From Pseudomonadota bacterium (GTDB lineage Bacteria > Myxococcota_A > Polyangia > Polyangiales > Polyangiaceae), in assembly GCA_023432025.1 (NCBI GenBank), contig JAEYVE010000228.1:1-64000 (forward strand): a stretch of DNA of 64,000 nucleotides, written 5' to 3'. The translations under genes and the position numbers were made by a program. Shown here in pieces: positions 25,019-32,790 of the stretch; the stretch's first letter is position 1; every line of letters starts with the position of its first letter. A model generated the notes under the pieces. It was not told the origin of the DNA. It worked only from the letters and a program-made list of their open reading frames with translations, and ran no database searches.

Positions 25019-25201
25019 CGGAAGCGAGGCATGACACGGGAGCCGCGCGTCTCACAACGGGCCCGCGCAGAAGAACGAGCGACGCAAGAAAACCGCGACG
25101 GATCGAGGGACATCTCGGCCTCGGCGGAATCGCGCACGGGGGCGGCCGCTCCCGCGGGCAGACCTCGTGCGTCGCAGCACGCTCCGGCGGCTACCAAGAC
25201 G

Positions 25202-26125
25202 TCAGTCGGCGAACACGACGCGGTTTCGTCCGGCGCGTTTGGCGGCGTAGAGGCGCCGGTCGGCGGCGCCCACGAGGTCTTCTCCGCGGGGCTCCGGGAG
25301 CTCGCGCGCGGAGGCACAGCCGGCGCTCAAGGTGACGCGAATGGAGTGGCCGCCGTGTTGAATGACGAGAAAGCTGGTCGCGGCGCGTAGACGCTCGGCC
25401 AGCGCGGCGGCGCCGCGCGCGTCGATGCCGCGCATGATGACGGCGAACTCTTCGCCGCCGTAGCGAGCGAAAATGTCTTCCGCGCGCAGCTCCTTGCGCA
25501 CGGCGCGGGCCACGGACATCAAGACCTCGTCACCGGCTTGGTGCCCGTAGGTGTCGTTGACCTTCTTGAAGTGATCCAAATCGAAGAGGACCACGGCGCA
25601 GTCGGCCTTGTGGCGGCGCGCATACGAGAGCTCGCTCGCGAGCTGAGTATCGAAGTGCTCGCGGTTGCTCGCGCCCGTCAGCGCGTCGGTCACGCTCGCG
25701 GAGTACAGCTGCTCCAGGAGCGTCTCCTGGTCCGCGTCCGCGATGGAGTAGCGAAACACCGCGGTGGGTCCGATTTGGATCAGGTCCCCATCGTCCAAGC
25801 GGCGGCGTTTGACGCGCTCACCCTGCACGAAGGTGCCGTTCGCCGAGTCCAGGTCCTCCACGAAAAACCGCCCGCCCTCGGGAACGAGGCGCGCGTGGCG
25901 ACGACTGACTCCGTCGTCCGAGAGCCAAAGCTCCGCCTCTTGGCTGCGGCCGATGTGGATGGGCTGCGTTCCGAGCGGATGCACCTTGCCGAGCTGGGTG
26001 CCCTGGACGCGCACCAAGAGGTGCCGGTCCTGCTTCGGCGCATGCAGGCTTCGCAGGTCCGCCAGGTTCAATACGGCGGTTTGCTCGCCTTCGTCGTCCA
26101 GTAGAAACTCGTCGTCGGCTGCCAC
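25202..26125 (-). CDS. FHA-GGDEF diguanylate cyclase
   Basis: The 307-residue cytoplasmic protein has an N-terminal FHA phosphothreonine-binding domain (IHIGRSQEAELWLSDDGVSRRHARL, DSANGTFVQGERV) and a C-terminal GGDEF domain (DALTGASNREHFD, LFDLDHFKKVNDTYGHQAGDEVL, FARYGGEEFAVI). GGEEF is an active variant. RAED, five residues upstream, matches the RxxD inhibitory c-di-GMP site. FHA binding suggests that a Ser/Thr kinase substrate sets localisation or activity of c-di-GMP synthesis. It stands alone, with 410 bp upstream. Confidence 0.95.
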   Translation of the reverse strand: MAADDEFLLDDEGEQTAVLNLADLRSLHAPKQDRHLLVRVQGTQLGKVHPLGTQPIHIGRSQEAELWLSDDGVSRRHARLVPEGGRFFVEDLDSANGTFVQGERVKRRRLDDGDLIQIGPTAVFRYSIADADQETLLEQLYSASVTDALTGASNREHFDTQLASELSYARRHKADCAVVLFDLDHFKKVNDTYGHQAGDEVLMSVARAVRKELRAEDIFARYGGEEFAVIMRGIDARGAAALAERLRAATSFLVIQHGGHSIRVTLSAGCASARELPEPRGEDLVGAADRRLYAAKRAGRNRVVFAD

Positions 26126-26535
26126 GAAGCCTCGATCGGAAAATCGCCAGCGAATGGGCCAGCTTTCTTCGTATCAGGTTTGGTGCGCGAGCGGTACCTC
26201 GCGCTCGCGCAGATTCCTAGAGGGTTTGACGGACTTTTTTGGGGGGCGTCCCCCGAGTCCGCTCGACGAACGAGGCAGTAACGTCTCGCACGACGGGCGG
26301 TTCATGTAAGTGTCCCTGCGCACGCTGCTTGGCTGCGCCTCACTCCAGGTCGAGTCTCCAGGTCGTGAGGCAACTGGGTGCAGACAATCGGTGCGATAAC
26401 CAACGAAGGCGCCGCGAGTTCCTCAGAGCGCGAGTTTGCGTCCGAGCGAGCCGGCCCACCAAGAGTGGAAAGGCGCGTCGAGGGGCGTGGGAGTCGCCGC
26501 CCGCGCTTGCGCGGAGCGCCGCTCGCAGCTTGCGA
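26126..26535. other. Intergenic region without a recognisable gene
   Basis: These 410 bases lie between the response regulator stop and the start of the FHA-GGDEF gene. Neither strand has a convincing start plus coding pattern. A short G/C palindrome preceded by six T lies near 26237-26256, and CTCCAGGTCG is repeated near 26343-26366. The FHA-GGDEF promoter should be in the right-hand part by strand logic (transcribed leftwards), but no consensus is clear. Confidence 0.6.
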
Positions 26536-27426
26536 TTACTCGGCGGTGAGCCGCGCGAGCTCTTCTTTGATCAACGTTTCGGCGAGGACGGGCACCACCT
26601 CCCAAACGACGCGTTCGACCACGTCGCGGGAAAGAGCGAGCACGCTCTCGACCTGCTGAGCGCTGAGGCCGAGGCCCTGAAGCTGTGTCCCGAAGTCCGC
26701 GCCGATGGCGGCAGCGACTTCTGGCGCTGCGGGGCTCACAGGGGCGGTGGGTCGCGGCGCCGCAACCGGCGGAGCGGAGCGAACCGGTGGCTCGGACACG
26801 ACGGGAGCCACGGGGGCCATCTGGGGGCGGGGTGCGGGGGCGGCGGAGCCTACGCTTGTCGCCCCAGCGCCGGGCGCGACGGGAGCCCCGCTGACCACGG
26901 GGCTCGCGCCGAAAGAGCCGGGGCTGAAAGGCCGCACTTGCGGTGCCGGGGCCGCGGGGCGTGCGGCGAACGAGGGAGCAGGCGGCGCGCTGACCGCGGC
27001 CGACGTGCTCACCGTGGGGGCCGGAGCGACAGGGGCAGGAGCCGCGACGACGGGGCGCGCCGCGCTGAGAGCGACGAGCGCTTGCACCTTGTCGATCAGC
27101 TTTTGGGTGTCGAACGGCTTATCCATGTAGTCGTCGACACCGGCTTGTGCGCCGCGTCCTTGGTCGTACGGGCGATGCTTGCTCGAGAGCAGCAGCACGG
27201 CGACCTCCGGCGCCTCGCTCTTGATCCGTTGGCACAGGTCGTAGCCGCTCGTGGCGCCGAGCCCGGCGTCGACCAAAGCGACTTGTGGTTTGTTCGCACG
27301 GAGGCGGGCCAAGGCCTCGTCGGCGTTCCCCGCCAAGTCAGTCTGGAAATTCTCTCCGGCGAAGGTGATTTCCAGGACCTTGCGTAGGGTCTTGCTGTCG
27401 TCGACGGCCAGCAGCTTGGTGGTCAC
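26536..27426 (-). CDS. Response regulator with Pro/Ala linker and PopZ-like C-terminal helix
   Basis: The 296-residue protein has an intact receiver domain (1-120): D9/D10, phospho-acceptor D53 in VALVDAGLG, and K103 in DKPF. About 120 residues of Ala/Pro/Val-rich linker follow. A C-terminal helical segment reads LSAQQVESVLALSRDVVERV then VWEVVPVLAETLIKEELARL. This helix resembles the PopZ/DUF2497 type of multimerisation region. There is no DNA-binding or enzymatic output domain. Architecture suggests a phosphorylation-controlled interaction or polar protein. No histidine kinase is adjacent. Confidence 0.85.
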   Translation of the reverse strand: MTTKLLAVDDSKTLRKVLEITFAGENFQTDLAGNADEALARLRANKPQVALVDAGLGATSGYDLCQRIKSEAPEVAVLLLSSKHRPYDQGRGAQAGVDDYMDKPFDTQKLIDKVQALVALSAARPVVAAPAPVAPAPTVSTSAAVSAPPAPSFAARPAAPAPQVRPFSPGSFGASPVVSGAPVAPGAGATSVGSAAPAPRPQMAPVAPVVSEPPVRSAPPVAAPRPTAPVSPAAPEVAAAIGADFGTQLQGLGLSAQQVESVLALSRDVVERVVWEVVPVLAETLIKEELARLTAE

Positions 27427-27523
27427 GAAGCCTCCTCAGGGGGCGGTAAGGGAAAAACTCGGGCGAAATCATCAGGGGGTGCCTCAAAACTGTCAAGGAT
27501 TTCGCTGGAAGGCGCGCTCCGTG

Positions 27524-27594
27524 TTCCCGACACTGACCGATTCCCGACACTGACCGACTTCGGTCGCGAGCCTTGGGGCAGTCTCGTGCGAGAC
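27524..27594. promoter_or_regulatory. Direct repeat and palindrome upstream of hrcA
   Basis: TTCCCGACACTGACCGA occurs twice head to tail (27524-27540, 27541-27557). A palindrome GTCTCG-TG-CGAGAC follows at 27581-27594, ending 40 bp before the hrcA ATG. No CIRCE consensus (TTAGCACTC-N9-GAGTGCTAA) is visible. The palindrome is a candidate operator, possibly autoregulatory. This is inference from position and symmetry only. Confidence 0.4.
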
Positions 27595-27634
27595 ACTTTG
27601 ACGTTGGCGCGTGCGTGGAGAAAAAAGGGCAACC

Positions 27635-28729
27635 ATGGAAGGTCCGAGTCGTCGCGGGCGCGCCGTCCTTTATGCGGTCGTCACCGAGTTCATCGCAAGC
27701 GGCGAACCCGTCGGAAGTCGTACGCTCATCAATAAGTACGGCTTCGATCTCTCGGCCGCGACCATTCGCAGTGAGTTGAAGGAGCTCGAGGACGAGGGCT
27801 ACCTCGCTCAGCCGCACACCTCGGCGGGGCGCATCCCCACCGAGCGCGCCTTCCGCTTGTTCATCGACGCCCTCATGCGCGTACGCGAGCTGCCGCGCGA
27901 GGACGCCGCGCGCATTCGGGAGCTGTTCTCGGAGCTGCGTCCGGGGGCCGACCTCATGCGCGAAACGGCGAAGCTGCTGAGCGATCTGAGCGGTGTCCCG
28001 GCCGTCTTGGTTCAAGCTAGGGGCGAGGATCGAAAGGTCCAAACCCTGCGCTTCATCCCGACTCGTCCGAACGAGCTCTTGAGCGTCATCGTCATGTCGG
28101 ACGGCACGGTCGAGAATCGCTTCATCGCGACGGAGGGCCACCTCGACGCAGCGCAGCTCGAGCGGGTTCACAATCTGCTGGACGGCGCCGTGACCGGTCG
28201 GAACCTCCGCGACTTGCGAGAGCACACGGCGCTCTTGCTGTCGGCCGAGCGCGACGAGCTCGAGGCGCTTCTCCGCGTGGGGGCGACGTTGCTCCAAGCG
28301 GCGCTCGAGGGCTCCGCACGTTCCCAAGATCTCATCGTCGAGGGTCGTTCGAGGCTGATGGACGGCAAGGTGGTCGAGGGCGAGCGACTGCGCGAGCTCA
28401 TGCTCGCGCTCGAGGATCGTGAGGAGCTCGTGAGGCTCCTCGACTCCACGCTCGCTTCTGCGAAGGTGCAGGTCTTTTTGGGAGAGGAAACGACGCGTGT
28501 CGTGGGGCACCCCGTGAGCGTCGTGGCGGCTCCTTACAGAAGCGGGGCCGCGATGGCTCGCGGTGCGGTGGGCGTCGTGGGGCCGACCCGCATGGACTAT
28601 CCGTTCCTCGTCCCTCTCGTCGGCGCCACGGCGGCGGCCATGAGTCGAGCGCTCGAGGGAGGTGCGTGGGGGGAGGAGCGAGACCGACAAGCCACGTCGA
28701 GCGCAGAGGAAGACGGTCAAGAGACCTGA
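27635..28729 (+). CDS. hrcA: Heat-inducible transcription repressor HrcA
   Basis: HrcA represses chaperone operons at normal temperature and needs GroEL to fold. The 364-residue protein has the N-terminal winged helix (LYAVVTEFIASGEPVGSRTLINKYGFDLSAATIRSELKELEDEGYLAQPHTSAGRIPTERAFRLFID, here read in pieces), a GAF-like middle and a C-terminus containing GVVGPTRMDYPFLVPLV. The ATG at 27635 has a purine-rich leader (GGAGAAAAAAGGG). grpE-dnaK are about 27 kb away, an unusual separation. The CNB-domain gene follows 19 bp later, probably in the same transcript. Confidence 0.96.
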   Translation: MEGPSRRGRAVLYAVVTEFIASGEPVGSRTLINKYGFDLSAATIRSELKELEDEGYLAQPHTSAGRIPTERAFRLFIDALMRVRELPREDAARIRELFSELRPGADLMRETAKLLSDLSGVPAVLVQARGEDRKVQTLRFIPTRPNELLSVIVMSDGTVENRFIATEGHLDAAQLERVHNLLDGAVTGRNLRDLREHTALLLSAERDELEALLRVGATLLQAALEGSARSQDLIVEGRSRLMDGKVVEGERLRELMLALEDREELVRLLDSTLASAKVQVFLGEETTRVVGHPVSVVAAPYRSGAAMARGAVGVVGPTRMDYPFLVPLVGATAAAMSRALEGGAWGEERDRQATSSAEEDGQET

Positions 28730-28748
28730 TCGTGATAGGCTCTGCACG

Positions 28749-30032
28749 ATGGGAGTCAGCGCTGTGTCGCCTCGTCCGCTCGATCGGTCCATCGAGCAGC
28801 TCTTGGCCAACGAACCTGCGGGAGCGCTCGGTGCGGTTCTGCCGTTGATCGAGGCGCGCCCGGATGCGGCAGCGCTCCTGCTCGCGGGCAAAGCGCTCGC
28901 TTTGCTCGGTTCAGCCTCCGCAGCCGAAGAGACATTGAAGAGCGCGGTGAGCGTCGCCGTGAGGGCGCGTTCTCTGTCGCTCGCGGCGGGCGCCGTCCAC
29001 GCGCTCCGCGAGCTGGACGTGGACGTCACGGCGGAGCTCCAGCGTATCGGTGACGCGTTGGGACGGCCTCGCGCGGAGGCGGCGCCTGCGGCGCCGCCGG
29101 TGCTGGAGGGCGAAACACTGACTCCCATCGACGCCACGCCGGCGGAGCTCGAGGCACGGGCGCTCGCGGCTGCAAAATCGGCGGAGCTCGCCAAGGTGAC
29201 GCCCAGCGGCATCTCGCCCACGGAAAAGTTGTGGCTGCAGCTCGGACCGGAGGGCGTGCGGGCGTTCGTGCGCGCGCTCGAGCTCGAGTTGGTCGCGGCG
29301 GGACACGCTTTGATTGAAGAAGGTGGCGTCGGCGACTCCGCGTATCTCGCGGCGCGCGGCGAGCTCGAGGTGCGGCGTGGCGATACGGTGCTGGCGCGAC
29401 TCGGCGCGGGCAACCTCTTCGGTGAAATGGCGCTCTTGTCGCGCAGCCCGCGTGCCGCGAGCGTCGTTTCCGTCCGCCCCAGCATCGTCTTGCGCGCGGA
29501 TCGCACAGCGCTCGACCGCGTCGCGGAGCTTCATCCCGAGCTCGGGCAGGTGCTCGCCAAGTACTGTCGAAGGCGGATGATCGAGAACCTGGTGCGCACC
29601 AGCGCGGTGCTGCGCCCGCTGCGTGCCGCGGAGCGACACGCGCTGCTCGACAAGTTCGTGACGCGTACGTTCGAGACCGGAGAAAAATTGATCTCCGAGG
29701 GCGAGGAGGGGAGCGGCATCCACTTGGTGGCGTCGGGGTCGCTCGCCGTGGTGGCCGGTAGCGCCGGGGAGGCGACGCGGGTCGCCGTGCTCGGCGCGGG
29801 GGATGTGGTCGGGGAGGTGGCCATGGTGTTGCGCCGCCCGGCGACGGCCGCCGTGGTCGCGGACTGCCCCTCGGTGACCCTTCATTTGCCGGCGTCGGAG
29901 TTCATGGCGGTCATCAAGCAGCACCCCGCGCTGCTCGCGGAGCTGTACACGCTGGCCGTGGAGCGGCACGACGAAACCCGAAGCCTGCTCGCGCAACAGG
30001 CGGAGGACGCTTCGGACCTCGTCTTGTTCTGA
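28749..30032 (+). CDS. Protein with two cyclic-nucleotide-binding domains
   Basis: The 427-residue cytoplasmic protein has an N-terminal TPR-like helical region (about 1-100), a linker and two CNB domains. The first (about 160-280) shows GHALIEEGGVGDSAYLAARGELEV and LGAGNLFGEMALLSRSPRAASVV. The second (about 285-410) shows EKLISEGEEGSGIHLVASGSLAVV and GAGDVVGEVAMVLRRPATAAVV. In both phosphate-binding cassettes (GEMALL, GEVAMV) the Arg of Crp-type cAMP binders is not clearly aligned. Ligand specificity is therefore open. There is no HTH or catalytic domain. It probably shares a transcript with hrcA. Confidence 0.85.
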   Translation: MGVSAVSPRPLDRSIEQLLANEPAGALGAVLPLIEARPDAAALLLAGKALALLGSASAAEETLKSAVSVAVRARSLSLAAGAVHALRELDVDVTAELQRIGDALGRPRAEAAPAAPPVLEGETLTPIDATPAELEARALAAAKSAELAKVTPSGISPTEKLWLQLGPEGVRAFVRALELELVAAGHALIEEGGVGDSAYLAARGELEVRRGDTVLARLGAGNLFGEMALLSRSPRAASVVSVRPSIVLRADRTALDRVAELHPELGQVLAKYCRRRMIENLVRTSAVLRPLRAAERHALLDKFVTRTFETGEKLISEGEEGSGIHLVASGSLAVVAGSAGEATRVAVLGAGDVVGEVAMVLRRPATAAVVADCPSVTLHLPASEFMAVIKQHPALLAELYTLAVERHDETRSLLAQQAEDASDLVLF

Positions 30033-30086
30033 GAGTCGGGGCTGGATTCTAAGAGTCGGGGCTGGATTCTGAGAGTCGGGGCTGGA
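30027..30086. repeat. 20-bp tandem repeat, three copies, starting in the stop codon region
   Basis: TTCTGAGAGTCGGGGCTGGA (30027-30046) is followed by TTCTAAGAGTCGGGGCTGGA and a third copy identical to the first, ending at 30086. The first copy contains the last Phe codon and the TGA of the CNB gene. Each later copy also starts TTC-stop. Confidence 0.92.
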
Positions 30087-30181
30087 AGCGCCTCCGTGGG
30101 CGGTGACGGGTCGCCGGCCTCCGAGGAGGCGGCTTCGTGCCGCCTTGACCTAAGCCCGACCCACGGTTAAGCCGGCGCTCT

Positions 30182-30832
30182 ATGAAGATTGGGCAGAAGT
30201 GCGCGCGTTTTCAGGGCGAGGAGCTCCGTGAAGTTTCGGGGAGCGTCGGTCTGCGTAAGGCGTTGCGTGGGTCGAAAGCGAAGGTCGCCGCTTTTGCCGT
30301 GTTGACCACGTTGGCCGGTGCCGCGTACGCGCAGACGAAAGTCGCCGTCGTGGACACGCAGCGCGCCATCATGGAAACCGAGGACGGCTTGCGTATGCAG
30401 GCCACGCTCAAGAAGCTGTTCGACTCCAAGCAGCGAGAGCTGGACGGCAAGCAAAACGAGTTGGAGCAAGAGCGCGCCGACATCGAAAAGCAGAAGGGCG
30501 CACTCAGTCAGGAGGCTCTGCAGCGTCGCGCGGAAAAGTGGCAGCGCGAAATGGTGGCTCTGCAGCAGGTCTTCGTGGAGTACAACAAAGATCTCCAGAA
30601 GAAGCAGAACGAACTCACGCAGCCGCTCTTCCAGAAAACGATGGGCCTGATTCGTCGCTTGGCGACGCAGGAGGGCTTCGACGTGGTGATCGACAAGCAG
30701 GCCGTGCCGTACGTCCGCAGTGATCTCGATCTGACCGATCGCCTCATCACGCTTTACAACGGCGGCGCGCCCGCCTCCGGCGGTGACGCCAAGCCGGAAG
30801 CCCCCAAGGCGCCGGCTACGCCGAAGCCCTGA
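30182..30832 (+). CDS. skp: OmpH/Skp-family periplasmic chaperone
   Basis: Skp binds unfolded outer-membrane proteins in the periplasm. The 216-residue protein has a long N-region followed by a signal peptide (SKAKVAAFAVLTTLAGAAYAQ). The OmpH core comes next (KVAVVDTQRAIMETEDGLRMQATLKKLFDSK), then the long charged coiled-coil tentacle (about 85-150), FDVVIDKQAVPYV and a Lys/Pro/Ala tail. The usual neighbours bamA and lpxD are absent; the Omp85 gene is at 13742. The start could be later than 30182, given the extra 28 residues ahead of the signal peptide. Confidence 0.9.
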   Translation: MKIGQKCARFQGEELREVSGSVGLRKALRGSKAKVAAFAVLTTLAGAAYAQTKVAVVDTQRAIMETEDGLRMQATLKKLFDSKQRELDGKQNELEQERADIEKQKGALSQEALQRRAEKWQREMVALQQVFVEYNKDLQKKQNELTQPLFQKTMGLIRRLATQEGFDVVIDKQAVPYVRSDLDLTDRLITLYNGGAPASGGDAKPEAPKAPATPKP

Positions 30833-30852
30833 GCTCGAACCAGGGCCCTGTC

Positions 30853-30890
30853 AGCGAGCCGTTCCTCGGGAGCGGCTCGCTCCCGTTTGT
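30853..30890 (+). terminator. Intrinsic-type terminator after skp
   Basis: AGCGAGCCG (30853-30861) pairs perfectly with CGGCTCGCT (30873-30881) over an 11-nt loop that can itself pair in part. TCCCGTTTGT follows. It lies 21 bases after the skp stop. The T-run is short, so efficiency is uncertain. Confidence 0.65.
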
Positions 30891-31089
30891 GGTCGCCGCG
30901 TCGCAGTTTTTTTGGGGTTTCGCCACTCTGTCCGCAGCGTTTCCGTTCACCGGAAAAACTTGCACTGGGCGGGGGAGAGAGAATGCGCCTCCCGGCCGTG
31001 GGTGGCCCGTGTCAGTAGGAAGGTAGCCTGTGGGGAGCGCGAAGGTGTGCGCCGCAGGTCACGCACCCGACCTACGAAAGACACGACTC

Positions 31090-32790
31090 ATGAGGGTACG
31101 CTCCTGGTTGGCCATCGGTTCGGCGCTGTACTTTGGCGCCATCGGCTGCACCGCAGCACTTGACGGAGACGCCGACGCGAGCGGCAGCAGCGGAGGCTCG
31201 TCCTCCGGGACGGGCGGGTCGACCTCGTCGACCGGCGGCGGCGGCAATACGGGCGGTGGAGAGGTCGTTACACTCCCCGGCGGGCTCAAGCTCAAGGGTC
31301 GCCCCGAGTACTACCGTGTGGTGCGCCTGACCCACCCGCAGTGGGAAAACAGCGTCCGCGACGTCCTCCAACTGGACGCCGCGACGGGGCTCTCGACCAG
31401 CTTCATCTCCGATCCTCCCGACGGGAAGTTCTCGAACAACGAGCGCGCGCTCTACGTCACGGACACTCTGCGCGTCGACTATCAGCGCTCGGCAGAGACC
31501 GTCGCGGAGAGCGTGGCCACCGACCCGGCGAAGCTCGCCAAGCTCGGCCCGGCCGGAGACTCGGCGGCCGTCATTGCGGCGACGGGAAAGCGTGCCTTCC
31601 GGCGTGACCTGTCGGAAAAGGAGCAAGCTGCCTTCGAGGCGCTGTGGGCGTCCGGCGCTACCTTCTACGCGAGCGGGAACGCGTTCGCCGACGGCGCACG
31701 CGTGTTCGTCGAGGCGCTCCTTCAGTCTCCGCACTTCATCTACCGCGTGGAGCTGTCACCCGACGGCCAGCGCCTGTCCGGCGCGGAGCTGGCCACGAAG
31801 GTTTCGTTCCTGCTGCGAAACACCACACCCTCGGACGACCTCCTGAACGCGGCGGCGTCGGGCGCGCTCGATACGGACGAAGGGCTCGAGTCACTCGTCT
31901 TGCAAATGCTCGAAGAGACGGACACGCGCGTCGTAGCGGAGCACTTTCACGGCGAGCTCTTCGGGCTCGAGCGTTACAAGTCCATCCTCAAGAACACGAC
32001 CATGTTCCCGACGTTCAGCGAGGAGCTGAACCCCGTGCTCATGGAGGCGGACTCGTTGTTCTTCGACTACGTGTACGCCGAGAACCGCGGCCTGCGTGAA
32101 ATTCTCACGTCGGACGTGGCGTTCGTCAACGCCGACATCGCGGGCTTCTACGGGCTCACTTCGCAGAGCCCCACGCTCACGCAGGTGGTGCTCGACGGTA
32201 GCCGTCCCGGCTACTTCACCCGTGTTGGCTTCCTCGCCTACAACGCGAACCTCAGCGTCCCCGACCCCATTCACCGCGGCGTGGACGTCAACAATCGCAT
32301 CCTCTGCGCCGAGCTGTCACCGCCGCCCGGAGAAATTCCCCCGCTGCCGGATCCCATCCCCGGGCAAACGAATCGTCAGCGCGTGACGGCTCACACCGGC
32401 GAAGGCATCTGCGGCAACTGTCACAACAACGTGATCAATCCGCCTGGCTTCGCGCTCGAGACCTTCGACGCCATGGGCCAGGCCCGCACGATGGACAACG
32501 GCAATCCCATCGACACGACGGGTACGCTGAACGTGCTCGACGGCATGTTGACGTTCACGGACATCACCGACATGACGACGCAGCTCGCCGAAACCAACGT
32601 GGCGCACGCTTGCTACGCCGCGAACCTGGCGGAGTTTGCCTTCGGTCGCGACATCGGCGCGGGAGAGTCGGAGCTCATTACGGCGCTCCAAGCGGCGAGC
32701 CGCGAGTCGGACGCGTCCGTCAAGAATCTCCTTTTGGCCATGATCAAGAGTCCGCAATTCGTGAGCGCGAGGTCGGGAGCCGCCCAATGA
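31090..32790 (+). CDS. DUF1592/DUF1588-type exported protein with CxxCH
   Basis: The 566-residue protein starts with a lipoprotein-like signal (LAIGSALYFGAIGC), a Ser/Gly/Thr-rich linker (about 25-60), then the domain series of planctomycete/myxobacterial DUF1587-DUF1595-DUF1592-DUF1588-DUF1585 proteins. Segments include YRVVRLTHPQWENSVRDVLQL, RRDLSEKEQAAFEAL, ALLQSPHFIYRVE, FVNADIAGFYGL, RVGFLAYNANLSVPDPIHRG and GICGNCHNNVINPPGFALE. The CGNCH motif could bind c-type haem. The C-terminus FGRDIGAGE...LLAMIKSPQFVSAR is typical. The function of the family is unknown. It overlaps the DUF1552 gene by ATGA, the usual pairing. Confidence 0.9.
   Translation: MRVRSWLAIGSALYFGAIGCTAALDGDADASGSSGGSSSGTGGSTSSTGGGGNTGGGEVVTLPGGLKLKGRPEYYRVVRLTHPQWENSVRDVLQLDAATGLSTSFISDPPDGKFSNNERALYVTDTLRVDYQRSAETVAESVATDPAKLAKLGPAGDSAAVIAATGKRAFRRDLSEKEQAAFEALWASGATFYASGNAFADGARVFVEALLQSPHFIYRVELSPDGQRLSGAELATKVSFLLRNTTPSDDLLNAAASGALDTDEGLESLVLQMLEETDTRVVAEHFHGELFGLERYKSILKNTTMFPTFSEELNPVLMEADSLFFDYVYAENRGLREILTSDVAFVNADIAGFYGLTSQSPTLTQVVLDGSRPGYFTRVGFLAYNANLSVPDPIHRGVDVNNRILCAELSPPPGEIPPLPDPIPGQTNRQRVTAHTGEGICGNCHNNVINPPGFALETFDAMGQARTMDNGNPIDTTGTLNVLDGMLTFTDITDMTTQLAETNVAHACYAANLAEFAFGRDIGAGESELITALQAASRESDASVKNLLLAMIKSPQFVSARSGAAQ

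Noticed and set aside
26237..26256. Candidate terminator between the response regulator and the FHA-GGDEF gene
   Set aside because: The six-T run precedes the G/C palindrome on the plus strand, and on the minus strand the palindrome is followed by A, so neither direction gives stem then U-tract.
27595..27634. CIRCE operator directly before hrcA
   Set aside because: No TTAGCACTC-N9-GAGTGCTAA or close variant is visible; only an unrelated 14-bp palindrome was found just upstream.
30145..30172. Sigma-70 promoter for skp (TTGACC, 16 bp, GTTAAG)
   Set aside because: The -35 is acceptable but the -10 matches poorly; with GC-rich sequence this match is not convincing enough to annotate.
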